Assembly: GCA_965198285.1 (NCBI GenBank)
Contig: OZ240251.1
Coordinates: 496,001-560,000, forward strand
DNA: 64,000 nucleotides
Reading direction: 5' to 3'
DNA from: UBA11872 sp965198285
Lineage (GTDB): Bacteria > Chloroflexota > UBA11872
Below the pieces are notes generated by a model, which made no database searches, had not been told where the DNA came from, and worked only from the letters and a program-made list of their open reading frames with translations. Of this stretch, positions 55,121 to 63,004 are shown in pieces. Made by a program: the position numbers and the translations under genes. Each line of letters starts with the position of its first letter. Positions within the stretch are counted from its first letter, which is position 1.

Positions 55121-57112
55121 CTAAATCAGAGCTTTCTTAGACGTTTGTGAATTGTCGCCGCCCAGTGTCTCGTCGCCAAAGGCGCTGTCGCCGAGGGGGT
55201 CATACTCAACCTCGTCATCGCTGTCCTGCTCAGCCAGACCGGCGGAGTCCAGCGCATCGCGAAAGACCTGACGCCCATCAACGGCTGGCTTACCCATCGT
55301 GCGGTTGATCAAGTCGAGCATTGCTTGACCGCGCTCGACGAAGCAGTCGCCAAAAAGATCACTCTCAAGCAGCTTGGGATCGATCCAATGCGATTCAAGA
55401 ATACGATTCAATTTTTCGTCGTCGATATCATGGCGCAAGCGGGGTAAGTAGATGGACGGAGCCTTACCACCGATGATTCGGTTCGTCTGGGCGTCAATCG
55501 GCGTCTTGTTGATTACCGAGTCGTACAGGTGTCTTGGAACCTCCGGATCGGCACGCCTGCACCAGGCGACCGGGAAAATATGGTGGATATCGATGTTCTC
55601 GTCATGGATGGTGGCGAAGGTCAAGGGTGCAGCGCTGCGCCAGTCAGCCGCGTTGCTTTTCATTTGCAGCGCGTACAGACCCTTGTAGGCAGAGCTGTTG
55701 CGTGTTCTCAACGACAACAGCCGCTCGGGAACAAAGCTCGCCTGGCTAACAAGTTCCGGTTCGGCACCGCCTCGGATGTAGTTGGCAACCTGTTCAAGGT
55801 CACGAGCAAACTGAGTCTCACCGCCGCCGCCATAGGCTTCGCTGAAGATGCCGCACCAGAACCAGCGGTTCAGCTTATCCTGCGCGTTGGCGGGCGCCAA
55901 CTCCTTGCCCAACTCAACGTACAACGCTGCCAGGGGGACCAGCTGGGTGTTGTACGGCACGTTGTAGCTGGTGAACACGAACTGGCTGCGCAGACATTTT
56001 GCGGCGTCACTGAATCCCGCTTCCACTCGGTCGGCCCACGTCTGGTATTCGCTGAACGTCAGGTTGAGGATGTCTGCTCGCCTACAGCCGATACCGGGAA
56101 GTTGACTCGACGGAGGCTCAGAAGTAGCTCGCCTGCGCCGTGCTTGGGTCGCCAGCAGTGTCACCGTTTGCAGGAATTGATCACCGCCGACGCCCTGAAG
56201 CACGCCGAATTCAGCGTGTAGACGCCCGCTGCGCGCTGCCCAGTCGTCCCGCAGCGAGAAATCATCTGCGGCGAAGGCGGCCGTCACCAACTCAAACACA
56301 TTCAGGGTCACGCCACCAGTGTTGACCTTTTCGAAGACCGTGCATACAGCCTCTTTGGACGTCCCCTTTCCCAAACTGATGACCGGCAACTGATAGTCGG
56401 TGAAGTTGTCCAGCACGGCAGCCTTGAACTGGGTGAAGAAAGCAACCGGGTCACCCTCCGGATGCTCGCCGTGATCCTTCCAATAACCAAGGTATCCAAG
56501 CATCCAATCCATGCTATTCATGACCTTCTCGGTGGGCAGCATATGATGCTTGAATTCGAAGTCAGACGAGGACAGATCCAAAGTAATATCGCGGCCGAAA
56601 TTTGACCTGACAACTCGGTCTTCAGGAACGCTAACGATGGTGTCCTCCAGATCGATCAGGGGATTCAGAACCTTTTGCATATCGATGTAATACCATCGCT
56701 TGATGACCCATCTTCCACCAGGTCGGTGGCGGGTTTCTACCGGCCCTTCATACCGGAGCGCCTGGTACAGCGACGTAAGACGCTGTTGGCCATCCAGCAA
56801 GTATTCGGATGCTTGATCGTCGCCATTCGAATCCACGCCCTCGACTAAGCGGCTTCGAAACCGCAAGTCCCCACCGGCATCGAGAGTCATGACGGCACCG
56901 ATAGGGAAGCCGCGAGAAATGCTGACCAGCAAGTCCTTTATTCGGTCATCGTCCCACACCCAGCCGCGCTGGAAGTCCGGGAGTTGGATTTTGCCGGTCG
57001 CAACATCTTCGAGAAGATTCTTCAGCAAAAACGCGTTGGCTTTGAAGGTTGACACTTTTCTTCGTTCCTCCATCGGTGCCGCCGGACCGCGATGACATTG
57101 GTCTCTGGACAT
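55121..57112 (-). CDS. DUF262/HNH protein (GmrSD-like nuclease)
   Basis: A 663-residue protein (ATG 57112; ATG 57073 possible). The DUF262 domain has Ile-Gln-Leu-Pro-Asp-Phe-Gln-Arg-Gly-Trp-Val-Trp and Leu-Leu-Asp-Gly-Gln-Gln-Arg-Leu-Thr-Ser-Leu near residue 95, a ParB-type NTPase/nuclease core. A long helical part follows. Near 510 is Ile-Asp-Ile-His-His-Ile-Phe-Pro, the His-His of an HNH nuclease-like (DUF1524) domain. The combination resembles GmrSD type IV restriction systems that cut modified phage DNA. An acidic tail ends it. The stop is followed by 54853-55120 without a gene. Confidence 0.82.
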   Translation of the reverse strand: MSRDQCHRGPAAPMEERRKVSTFKANAFLLKNLLEDVATGKIQLPDFQRGWVWDDDRIKDLLVSISRGFPIGAVMTLDAGGDLRFRSRLVEGVDSNGDDQASEYLLDGQQRLTSLYQALRYEGPVETRHRPGGRWVIKRWYYIDMQKVLNPLIDLEDTIVSVPEDRVVRSNFGRDITLDLSSSDFEFKHHMLPTEKVMNSMDWMLGYLGYWKDHGEHPEGDPVAFFTQFKAAVLDNFTDYQLPVISLGKGTSKEAVCTVFEKVNTGGVTLNVFELVTAAFAADDFSLRDDWAARSGRLHAEFGVLQGVGGDQFLQTVTLLATQARRRRATSEPPSSQLPGIGCRRADILNLTFSEYQTWADRVEAGFSDAAKCLRSQFVFTSYNVPYNTQLVPLAALYVELGKELAPANAQDKLNRWFWCGIFSEAYGGGGETQFARDLEQVANYIRGGAEPELVSQASFVPERLLSLRTRNSSAYKGLYALQMKSNAADWRSAAPLTFATIHDENIDIHHIFPVAWCRRADPEVPRHLYDSVINKTPIDAQTNRIIGGKAPSIYLPRLRHDIDDEKLNRILESHWIDPKLLESDLFGDCFVERGQAMLDLINRTMGKPAVDGRQVFRDALDSAGLAEQDSDDEVEYDPLGDSAFGDETLGGDNSQTSKKALI

Positions 57113-57312
57113 CTCACATGGACAAGGCTAGAGATTATCAGACTCAGACTTTGAGTCCGGTGCCGTGCATGGGTTGAATGGACCACGAGAAGAAGCGAAC
57201 GGTGCCTGGGAGCACCAGACAGAAGCGATGGGCCGGAAGCGATTTGGGCGAACCTAGCCACCATGCGAGTCCTCTCCAGCATGGGCGGTGGCAATCGCGG
57301 CTCGACTCAGGC

Positions 57313-57528
57313 ATGCAGTTGGACCTGTTTCCGCTTCGCACCGTGCTGTTCCCACAGACGCGGCTGCCGCTGCACATCTTCGAGCCGCGGTACCGCTTGA
57401 TGATTCGCGCCTGCATCCACCAGGAACGTCCGTTCGGGGCGACGCTTGTCCACTCAGGCGAGGAAGTGGGCGGTGCGACGGCGACTCACGTGGTGCTCGC
57501 CGTGGCGCGCGCCACGCGCCTCAACTAG
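57313..57528 (+). pseudogene. Truncated Lon-protease N-terminal (LON substrate-binding) domain gene
   Basis: A 71-residue frame from ATG 57313. Leu-Phe-Pro-Leu-Arg-Thr-Val-Leu-Phe-Pro, Leu-His-Ile-Phe-Glu-Pro-Arg-Tyr-Arg-Leu-Met and Phe-Gly-Ala-Thr are the start of the PF02190 domain, usually about 190 residues. It stops after Val-Ala-Arg-Ala-Thr-Arg-Leu-Asn, and 62 bases later the copied solute-binding tail begins. Loss of the rest was probably caused by that rearrangement. Confidence 0.8.
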
Positions 57529-57589
57529 GCCGCGGGTTTCGAGTCGTGGGAGCATTTCGGCAAATGTTCCCTGCTTGTTCAGAGCTCTC

Positions 57590-57815
57590 CTAGGCGGATT
57601 CTTCAGCGCGCGGCTGTTCGACAATGGCTTGCATACGGTCTTGGGGGTGTTGGTTGCCGAAGATGATGTCGCCGACGATGCCGTTGGTGATGATGCCGGC
57701 CTGGCGGCGGCTGAGGGTGGAGTAGACGGCGTTGGTCATGAGCTGCTCGACCAGGTTGGCGCCTTCGGGGGCAGGTCTGGGGCGCGAGCGGCCACGCCCT
57801 AGACCGACAGCCGGG
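57590..57815 (-). pseudogene. Solute-binding-protein tail (copy B)
   Basis: This segment nearly repeats the 3' 230 bases of the gene at 59239 (Ile-Ile-Thr-Asn-Gly-Ile-Val-Gly-Asp-Ile-Ile-Phe on the minus strand). It has the same one-base deletion (GGGGGCAGG) as copy C. It is followed at 57816-57850 by pepF-upstream-like sequence and then the vapC flank, reproducing the order seen at 51084-51679. Confidence 0.85.
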
Positions 57816-57935
57816 TGGCGGGCGTGCCGTCGGTGTATGGCTGCACTATCGGCGGTTTGGGGTCCGTAGGGTGCGGGTTTCTTTCAGGGCCTACAGGGCT
57901 GCTTGATCGGCCTACGAATCGTTGGCCGTTGCTGG

Positions 57936-58415
57936 TCATGGCGCGGCCTGCGACACATACAGCAGATCTGGGCGCTCGATGTTTCTGCCGATGACCCGCG
58001 CGTAGCGGTCCCATCGCTCGTCGTAGGTGTGAACCGTCGATGCCGACACTTGCTGGGCCGAGGCGAGATGAATCGCATCGCGAGGGTTCCGTTCCCAGCC
58101 GTTTGTGAGCGCGTGGCGAAGCAGGGCTCGCGCACGTGCGGCGAGGCCGGCTTGGACTTCGACCAGCCGAATAGCCTGCCGCCAGCGCCACATGTCTTCG
58201 ATCCGGCGCTCAACATCTGGATCCAGCGGGCGGCCCGGCGCCTCCGGCGCAACGTACGCCACTTCCGCGACCGAAATAGCCGAGGTGACGATCAGCACGC
58301 CGCTGGTCTGGGCATCAGCCATGAGCGTGCGCAGTTCTGAGCGTGTACGGTCCCCATTTAGGTAGGAGATGAAGCAACACGAGTCCCAATAGAGCCGTGG
58401 ACGGTCAGACGCCAT
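57936..58415 (-). CDS. VapC-like PIN-domain toxin
   Basis: A 159-residue protein from the ATG at 58415. Tyr-Trp-Asp-Ser-Cys-Cys-Phe-Ile holds the first Asp, Ser-Val-Ala-Glu-Val-Ala the Glu, Asn-Pro-Arg-Asp-Ala-Ile-His-Leu-Ala-Ser-Ala the third acidic residue, and Thr-Tyr-Asp-Glu-Arg-Trp the fourth. This is a complete PIN active site. It overlaps the upstream gene by 11 bases, so translation is coupled. It should be an RNase restrained by its partner. Parts of it recur at 48473, 49790 and 51491. Confidence 0.85.
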   Translation of the reverse strand: MASDRPRLYWDSCCFISYLNGDRTRSELRTLMADAQTSGVLIVTSAISVAEVAYVAPEAPGRPLDPDVERRIEDMWRWRQAIRLVEVQAGLAARARALLRHALTNGWERNPRDAIHLASAQQVSASTVHTYDERWDRYARVIGRNIERPDLLYVSQAAP

Positions 58416-59163
58416 CCCACCCCGCTCGGATGATCTCCTCCGGTTTGCGGTCGCCAACGGTCGGCAGGATGCCCCAGAGGTCTTCAGGCTCGGCGGCTGG
58501 CGGCTCAAGCACCTCAATGTTGGTCACGTCACGAATGGACAAGGGCAACCCCGTGCCCGAATCGCGCCGGAGCAGTCCCTCGACGCGCACACGCTTGCGC
58601 CAGAGCCCCGCCATCTTTGCCTCGTCCTCGAGGCTCATGTAACAGGGAACGCCGCGCGCTCCATCATCCGTATACACGACGAATCGAATCCCGCGACGCC
58701 AAGCCAGCGTGTCGACCATGCCCTCGACAGCGCCATACGAGTCCAGGTGTGGGTCTTGTTCCGCGAGCGCGCTCGGCGCGGGCTGTTGAACCTCGTGCAC
58801 CTGGCCCCTAGTTCTGAAGCGGACCGACGTGACCCGCCCGTTGATCAGGCCGGTCAGGCGGTCTGTGTGCGCCACGATAGCCTCCGAATAAGGAATGGGC
58901 TCCCCATTGGCCAGGGCCGCGCCGACGCAGTCGTAGGCGGCGATGACCCGGTCTACCGCCGTGGGATCTTCGGCTTCGCAGCGAACTTCGGCGACGATGC
59001 TTCCGGTCCCGAGACGGCCAAGCCGCCAGGTAACCACGGCGCCCTCGGCCACTTCCGTTGCCAGGTCGCTTAGGAGCCCCCGAAAGTGCTCGACCGCCGT
59101 GCCCAAGTCGTCTAGGACGAAGTCGGAACCGTGCAACTCGAGGGCGATGGTGTTGTCCGCCAC
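58405..59163 (-). CDS. 252-residue partner protein of VapC (candidate antitoxin, new family)
   Basis: Start is GTG 59163; the frame is open to 59217 but paralogues show that stretch to be a conserved leader. The N-terminal about 120 residues form an alpha/beta domain (Thr-Ala-Val-Glu-His-Phe-Arg-Gly-Leu-Leu). A C-terminal beta domain has Gly-Val-Pro-Cys-Tyr, Lys-Arg-Val-Arg-Val-Glu-Gly-Leu-Leu-Arg-Arg and Ile-Arg-Asp-Val-Thr-Asn-Ile-Glu-Val-Leu-Glu. No DNA-binding motif is recognised. It overlaps vapC and was copied with it several times. An antitoxin role is inferred from position. It is much larger than normal VapB. Confidence 0.7.
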   Translation of the reverse strand: MADNTIALELHGSDFVLDDLGTAVEHFRGLLSDLATEVAEGAVVTWRLGRLGTGSIVAEVRCEAEDPTAVDRVIAAYDCVGAALANGEPIPYSEAIVAHTDRLTGLINGRVTSVRFRTRGQVHEVQQPAPSALAEQDPHLDSYGAVEGMVDTLAWRRGIRFVVYTDDGARGVPCYMSLEDEAKMAGLWRKRVRVEGLLRRDSGTGLPLSIRDVTNIEVLEPPAAEPEDLWGILPTVGDRKPEEIIRAGWDGV

Positions 59164-59238
59164 GTCAGCTTCTTTCGGCGCACCGGGGCTGTCGCACGGC
59201 GTAGCCCGCAATCTCAAGACTATAGCCGGAGCCGACTC

Positions 59239-60693
59239 CTAGGCGGAGTCTTCGGCGCGGAGGCGGTTGGCGATGGCTTGGAGGCCTTCTTGGGGGCGTT
59301 GGTCGCCGAAGATGATGTCGCCGACGACGCCGTTGGTGATGATGCCGGCCTGGCGGCGGCTGAGGGTGGAGTAGACGGCGTTGGTCATCAGCTGCTCGAC
59401 CAGGTTGGCGCCTTCGGGGGCCAGGTCCGGGGTGCGCGCGGCCACGCCCTCGGCTGAGATACGGGTGGCTGGCAGAACGGAACTCGATCGCAGGCCGGCC
59501 GACAGGTGCCGCAGGGCGTCGTAGGCGAGTTCAGGATTCTGGGCGCTGGCCAGGACGCCCAGCATGGCGTGGACGAAGGCCGGGTTGCGGCCAGTGCCCA
59601 TGTTGGGCATGGGATAGACATCCAGGCTATTGCCGATGAGCCGGCTGGGCGGGAGAAACGCCAGGATGCTGTCCATGAAGCCGAACTGGCCCGTACGTCG
59701 AAATGAGCGGGTGTTGCTGCCATCGGTGATGGCCAGGCGGTGGTCGTGCACCCAGGCACGCAGGAACTCGGCGACGGCTATGGCTGGCGGCGAGGTGAGG
59801 GGCGCGAAGTCGTTGCCGGGCCCCCGAATGTCTCCGACGGCCGACTGCAGCAGCTCGAATGGCGATGGAGAAGCCGAGTAGTCGCCGTTGGCATTCGGTT
59901 CCGGCGTAAACCGCGATATGTAGCCCATGCTGCCCAAGCCGCCGGAGGGCGGCGGCTCCATGTGCAGCCGGCGCACGGTATCCAGGAAGACCTCGGCGTC
60001 GAAGGCCAAGGGATCGGCGAGGGGCGGTTCGACCTGTAGCTCGGTCGCCAGCTTGCGGTTGAACAGCAGCACGTGCGGCGAGACCGCCACCGGTACGGCG
60101 TACTGCAGGCCTTGGTGCCGGCCGGTCCCCAGCAGGCCTGGCCAGAAGTCGGCGGAGTCGAAGTCCGGGTCCGAAACGAGGAAGTCGTCCAGCGGCGCCA
60201 GGCGGTCGTTGGCCAGCAGGTCGGCCTGGTCGGCCCGGAAGTAGATGACCAGGTCCGGGTTGGCGTTGACCACGGCGTCCAGGGAGGTGCTGATGCTGAA
60301 GGTGGAGGCGTTGCGCCCGTAGTCCAGGGCCGCCTCCTTGTAGGTGTAGCGCTCCTCGGCGCGCTCGCGGGCGGCGGCCAGGCCGTTGACGAATTGGCCG
60401 AAGAGACTGCCGCCGACCCGGTTGGAGGGGTACATAGCCACGGTGACGGGATGCCCGGCGCCCGGGGTGGGCAGATTGACGGCGGCCCGCGGCGCGGCCT
60501 GGGTGACGGTGCGGGCCTGGGCGCGGGCGCGTTCCAGGTTGCGCTGCAACTCCGCCTGGAGGCCTTGCGGCAGCGAACCGGCCGCGCGTTCGGTCGGCGA
60601 CTCGCCGCAGGCGGCCAGGGCGAGCGCGCCCAGAGAGGCCGCGCCGGCCGCGAGGGCCCGGCGGCGGTTGAGGCGAGGCGGATGGGCGCTCAC
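59239..60693 (-). CDS. Extracellular solute-binding lipoprotein (ABC transporter family 1-like)
   Basis: A 484-residue protein starting at GTG 60693. Arg-Arg-Arg at residues 10-12 precedes a hydrophobic signal ending Leu-Ala-Ala-Cys-Gly, a lipobox. The mature part has Val-Ala-Met-Tyr-Pro-Ser, Ala-Val-Pro-Val-Ala-Val-Ser-Pro and later helices like sugar-binding proteins. No permease genes follow; instead two membrane protein genes precede it with a GTGA overlap. It would bind a substrate outside the membrane. Its 3' end recurs at 51084 and 57590. Confidence 0.8.
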   Translation of the reverse strand: MSAHPPRLNRRRALAAGAASLGALALAACGESPTERAAGSLPQGLQAELQRNLERARAQARTVTQAAPRAAVNLPTPGAGHPVTVAMYPSNRVGGSLFGQFVNGLAAARERAEERYTYKEAALDYGRNASTFSISTSLDAVVNANPDLVIYFRADQADLLANDRLAPLDDFLVSDPDFDSADFWPGLLGTGRHQGLQYAVPVAVSPHVLLFNRKLATELQVEPPLADPLAFDAEVFLDTVRRLHMEPPPSGGLGSMGYISRFTPEPNANGDYSASPSPFELLQSAVGDIRGPGNDFAPLTSPPAIAVAEFLRAWVHDHRLAITDGSNTRSFRRTGQFGFMDSILAFLPPSRLIGNSLDVYPMPNMGTGRNPAFVHAMLGVLASAQNPELAYDALRHLSAGLRSSSVLPATRISAEGVAARTPDLAPEGANLVEQLMTNAVYSTLSRRQAGIITNGVVGDIIFGDQRPQEGLQAIANRLRAEDSA

Positions 60694-61811
60694 AGGCTTT
60701 CCAGGTAGTGGGTATACATCCAGGTTAGTCCGACGCCAAGCACTAGTCCTAGCCCTAGTCCTGCGAGGTCGGCTCCGAGGCCTGCCGATAGCGGCGCCAG
60801 GTCTGGGGCGTCACCTCTACCGGCCATGTTCCAGCGGGAGACCCCTGCTTCCGTGGCGTAGAGGAGCCAGCGGGTGAAGAACCAGCCGACGAGCGTCCCG
60901 CCGCCGGTCAGCAGCGCGTAGCGCCGCAGGCGCTCGCCCAGCGGGGCGCCGTGCAGGTAGGACTCGGTCTTCCGGGCGAGGCGCTCTGCCAGTTGGCGGC
61001 GGCGGGACGCCTCGGAAACGTCGGATCGTGCCAAGACCTCCTCCGCCCACCGATTGCGCTCGTAGGCGGGGCGCCCGTAGAACTCGCGTTCGGACTTGAC
61101 CTGGAGGGCCGCATCGTTCTCGATGATCGGCCGCGCGTAGGCGGCGGCGTCCAGCGGGCTGACGCGCGGCAGCAGCCGGTTGTAGAGGCCGGGGAACCCC
61201 GCGCCGAAGACCAGGGCCAGGATCGGGATTCCGAAAAAGGCCAGCAGCGCCACGGAGTTGCCGGCCATCTGGGAACCGGCCTGCGCCCAGACGACCACCA
61301 CGATGAGTGCGGCCACTCCCAACCAGACGGCCGCGGTTTCCAGGAGGTAGACGCGCCGTGGGGCTACGTCGATGAAGGTTTCGAGGACGCGCGCACGACG
61401 CCAGCGGTTGCGGGTGACCAGCGCAATGCCCGCTCCCGCGATGCCCAACACCCACGTGGTCACCAGAATCGTCGGCAGGAAGTCGAAGGGCGAACCGCGG
61501 GCAGGCCCGGCGGGGGCGGGCGCAGCGGATTCGGCAGGCACCAGGGGGGCTTCCACGAGGCTGGCCACGATGCCGCCGAGTACCGCGAGCAGGATGAGCG
61601 CCGCGAGGCCGACAGCGGCCATCGCGGCGCCGACCAGGAAGCCCGCCCAGACGATGTCGCGCGGTGCGGCCAACGCCGCCCGCACGCGGTACAGATAGGT
61701 CTCGTACTCAGCCACGGCCGCGGAATGCGGGTAGCCGGCGTATACCAGCGCCTGCTGGGCGGCGCGGATGTCGTCGCGCGAATCGCGTTGCGGGTTGGAG
61801 AACCAAGGCAT
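60690..61811 (-). CDS. Multi-pass membrane protein, paralogue A
   Basis: A 373-residue protein. The N-terminus Phe-Ser-Asn-Pro-Gln-Arg-Asp-Ser-Arg-Asp-Asp-Ile is soluble. Membrane helices follow at about 55-85, 110-135, 155-175, 180-205, and two near the end (about 305-325, 345-370). A charged helix (Lys-Ser-Glu-Arg-Glu-Phe-Tyr-Gly-Arg-Pro-Ala-Tyr-Glu-Arg) lies between. No known family is recognised. It overlaps the solute-binding gene, so the two may act together. A damaged paralogue is upstream. Confidence 0.7.
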   Translation of the reverse strand: MPWFSNPQRDSRDDIRAAQQALVYAGYPHSAAVAEYETYLYRVRAALAAPRDIVWAGFLVGAAMAAVGLAALILLAVLGGIVASLVEAPLVPAESAAPAPAGPARGSPFDFLPTILVTTWVLGIAGAGIALVTRNRWRRARVLETFIDVAPRRVYLLETAAVWLGVAALIVVVVWAQAGSQMAGNSVALLAFFGIPILALVFGAGFPGLYNRLLPRVSPLDAAAYARPIIENDAALQVKSEREFYGRPAYERNRWAEEVLARSDVSEASRRRQLAERLARKTESYLHGAPLGERLRRYALLTGGGTLVGWFFTRWLLYATEAGVSRWNMAGRGDAPDLAPLSAGLGADLAGLGLGLVLGVGLTWMYTHYLESL

Positions 61812-61952
61812 GAAGCCAATCCCGCCGGTCGGGCCGCCGCGCGCCGCCGTTCGCGGAGGACAGACGACCCGATGGGCCGTGGCTACTTTACGACGCTGAG
61901 GCTGCGGGGCTCTGTGCTGGTACGACCCGGTTTTCCGGGAGAGGCGTTCGGC

Positions 61953-62834
61953 CTATCGCTGGCGCCGGACGGCGTCGGAAGCGTCGGATTGAGCCAGCAC
62001 TTCGTCGGCCCACCGGTCTCGTTCGTAGATGCTGTGGCGGGCGACGCTGCGTCCGTAGAGATTGCGGTCGGCTTTGACCCGCAGCGCCGCCTCAAGCTCG
62101 ATGATGGGCCGCGCGTAAGCGGCGGCATCAAAGGGGCTTACACGCGGCAGGAGCCAGCTGTAGAGGCTGGGAAATGCGGCGGCGAACACCGTGGCCAGCA
62201 CCGGTATTCCAAAAAGGGCCAGCATTATTGTTGCACCGTCAGCCATCTGGGGGCCGGCTTGGGCCCGGACTATTGCCACGATCAGCGTGCCTACCCCCAA
62301 CCAGACCGCCGCGCCTTGCAGCAGGAAGACGCGCCGTGGGGCTACGCCCATGAAGGTGTCCAGGGCGCCCGCGCGCCGCCAGCGGTTGCGGGTGACCAGC
62401 GCCATCCCGGCACCGCCCAGACCCAGGATCGCCGCGGCCGTCAGCGCCGCCGGCAGAATGTCGAGGAGCGACCTGAAGGTGGCGTCGGCCAGTGCGGCGG
62501 TGGACCCGGCCGGGGTCCCGGAATCGGCTGCCCTGCCGATCAGGTAGTAGCCGCGGCCGGAACCTCTGACAGGGATCCCGGGACCGGCGACCACGCCCAT
62601 CACAAACCCGGCCACGCCCATCGCCAGGGTCAGCACCACGGCAATGGCGGCACCGACCAGGAAGCCTGCCCAGACGATGTGGTGCGTTGCGGCTAGCGCC
62701 GCCCGCAGGCGGTACAGATACGTGGTGTACTCGGCCACGGCCTCGGAGCGCGAGTAGCCGGCGTAGACCAGCGCCTGCTGGGCGGTGCGGACATCGTCGC
62801 GCGAGTCGCGTTGCGGGTTGGAGAACCAAGTCAT
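61953..62834 (-). pseudogene. Paralogue B of the membrane protein, cut by an in-frame stop
   Basis: From ATG 62834 the 293-residue frame matches paralogue A along its length (Phe-Ser-Asn-Pro-Gln-Arg-Asp-Ser-Arg-Asp-Asp start, Arg-Asn-Arg-Trp-Arg-Arg, Ala-Ala-Tyr-Ala-Arg-Pro-Ile-Ile). It ends at a TAG (61953-61955). Beyond the TAG the same frame continues Ala-Glu-Arg-Leu-Ser-Arg-Lys-Thr, matching paralogue A, before similarity fades near 61880. The protein therefore lost its last two helices by a nonsense mutation and a deletion. It may still be made as a truncated protein. Confidence 0.7.
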
Positions 62835-63004
62835 GGATCCGCCCCCGCCGGTGGGGCCGCCGAGTGCCCCGTCCATGCCAGAGCGCGGCCGAGCGTCGAA
62901 TTCGCTTTACTGAATGCGGTAAAACTGGCCCCGCGTAACCGCTGATCCAAACGTCCCGTCGGACACACTGTCACTGGCCGCAGGATGCAGCGCCTCAGAT
63001 CGGT

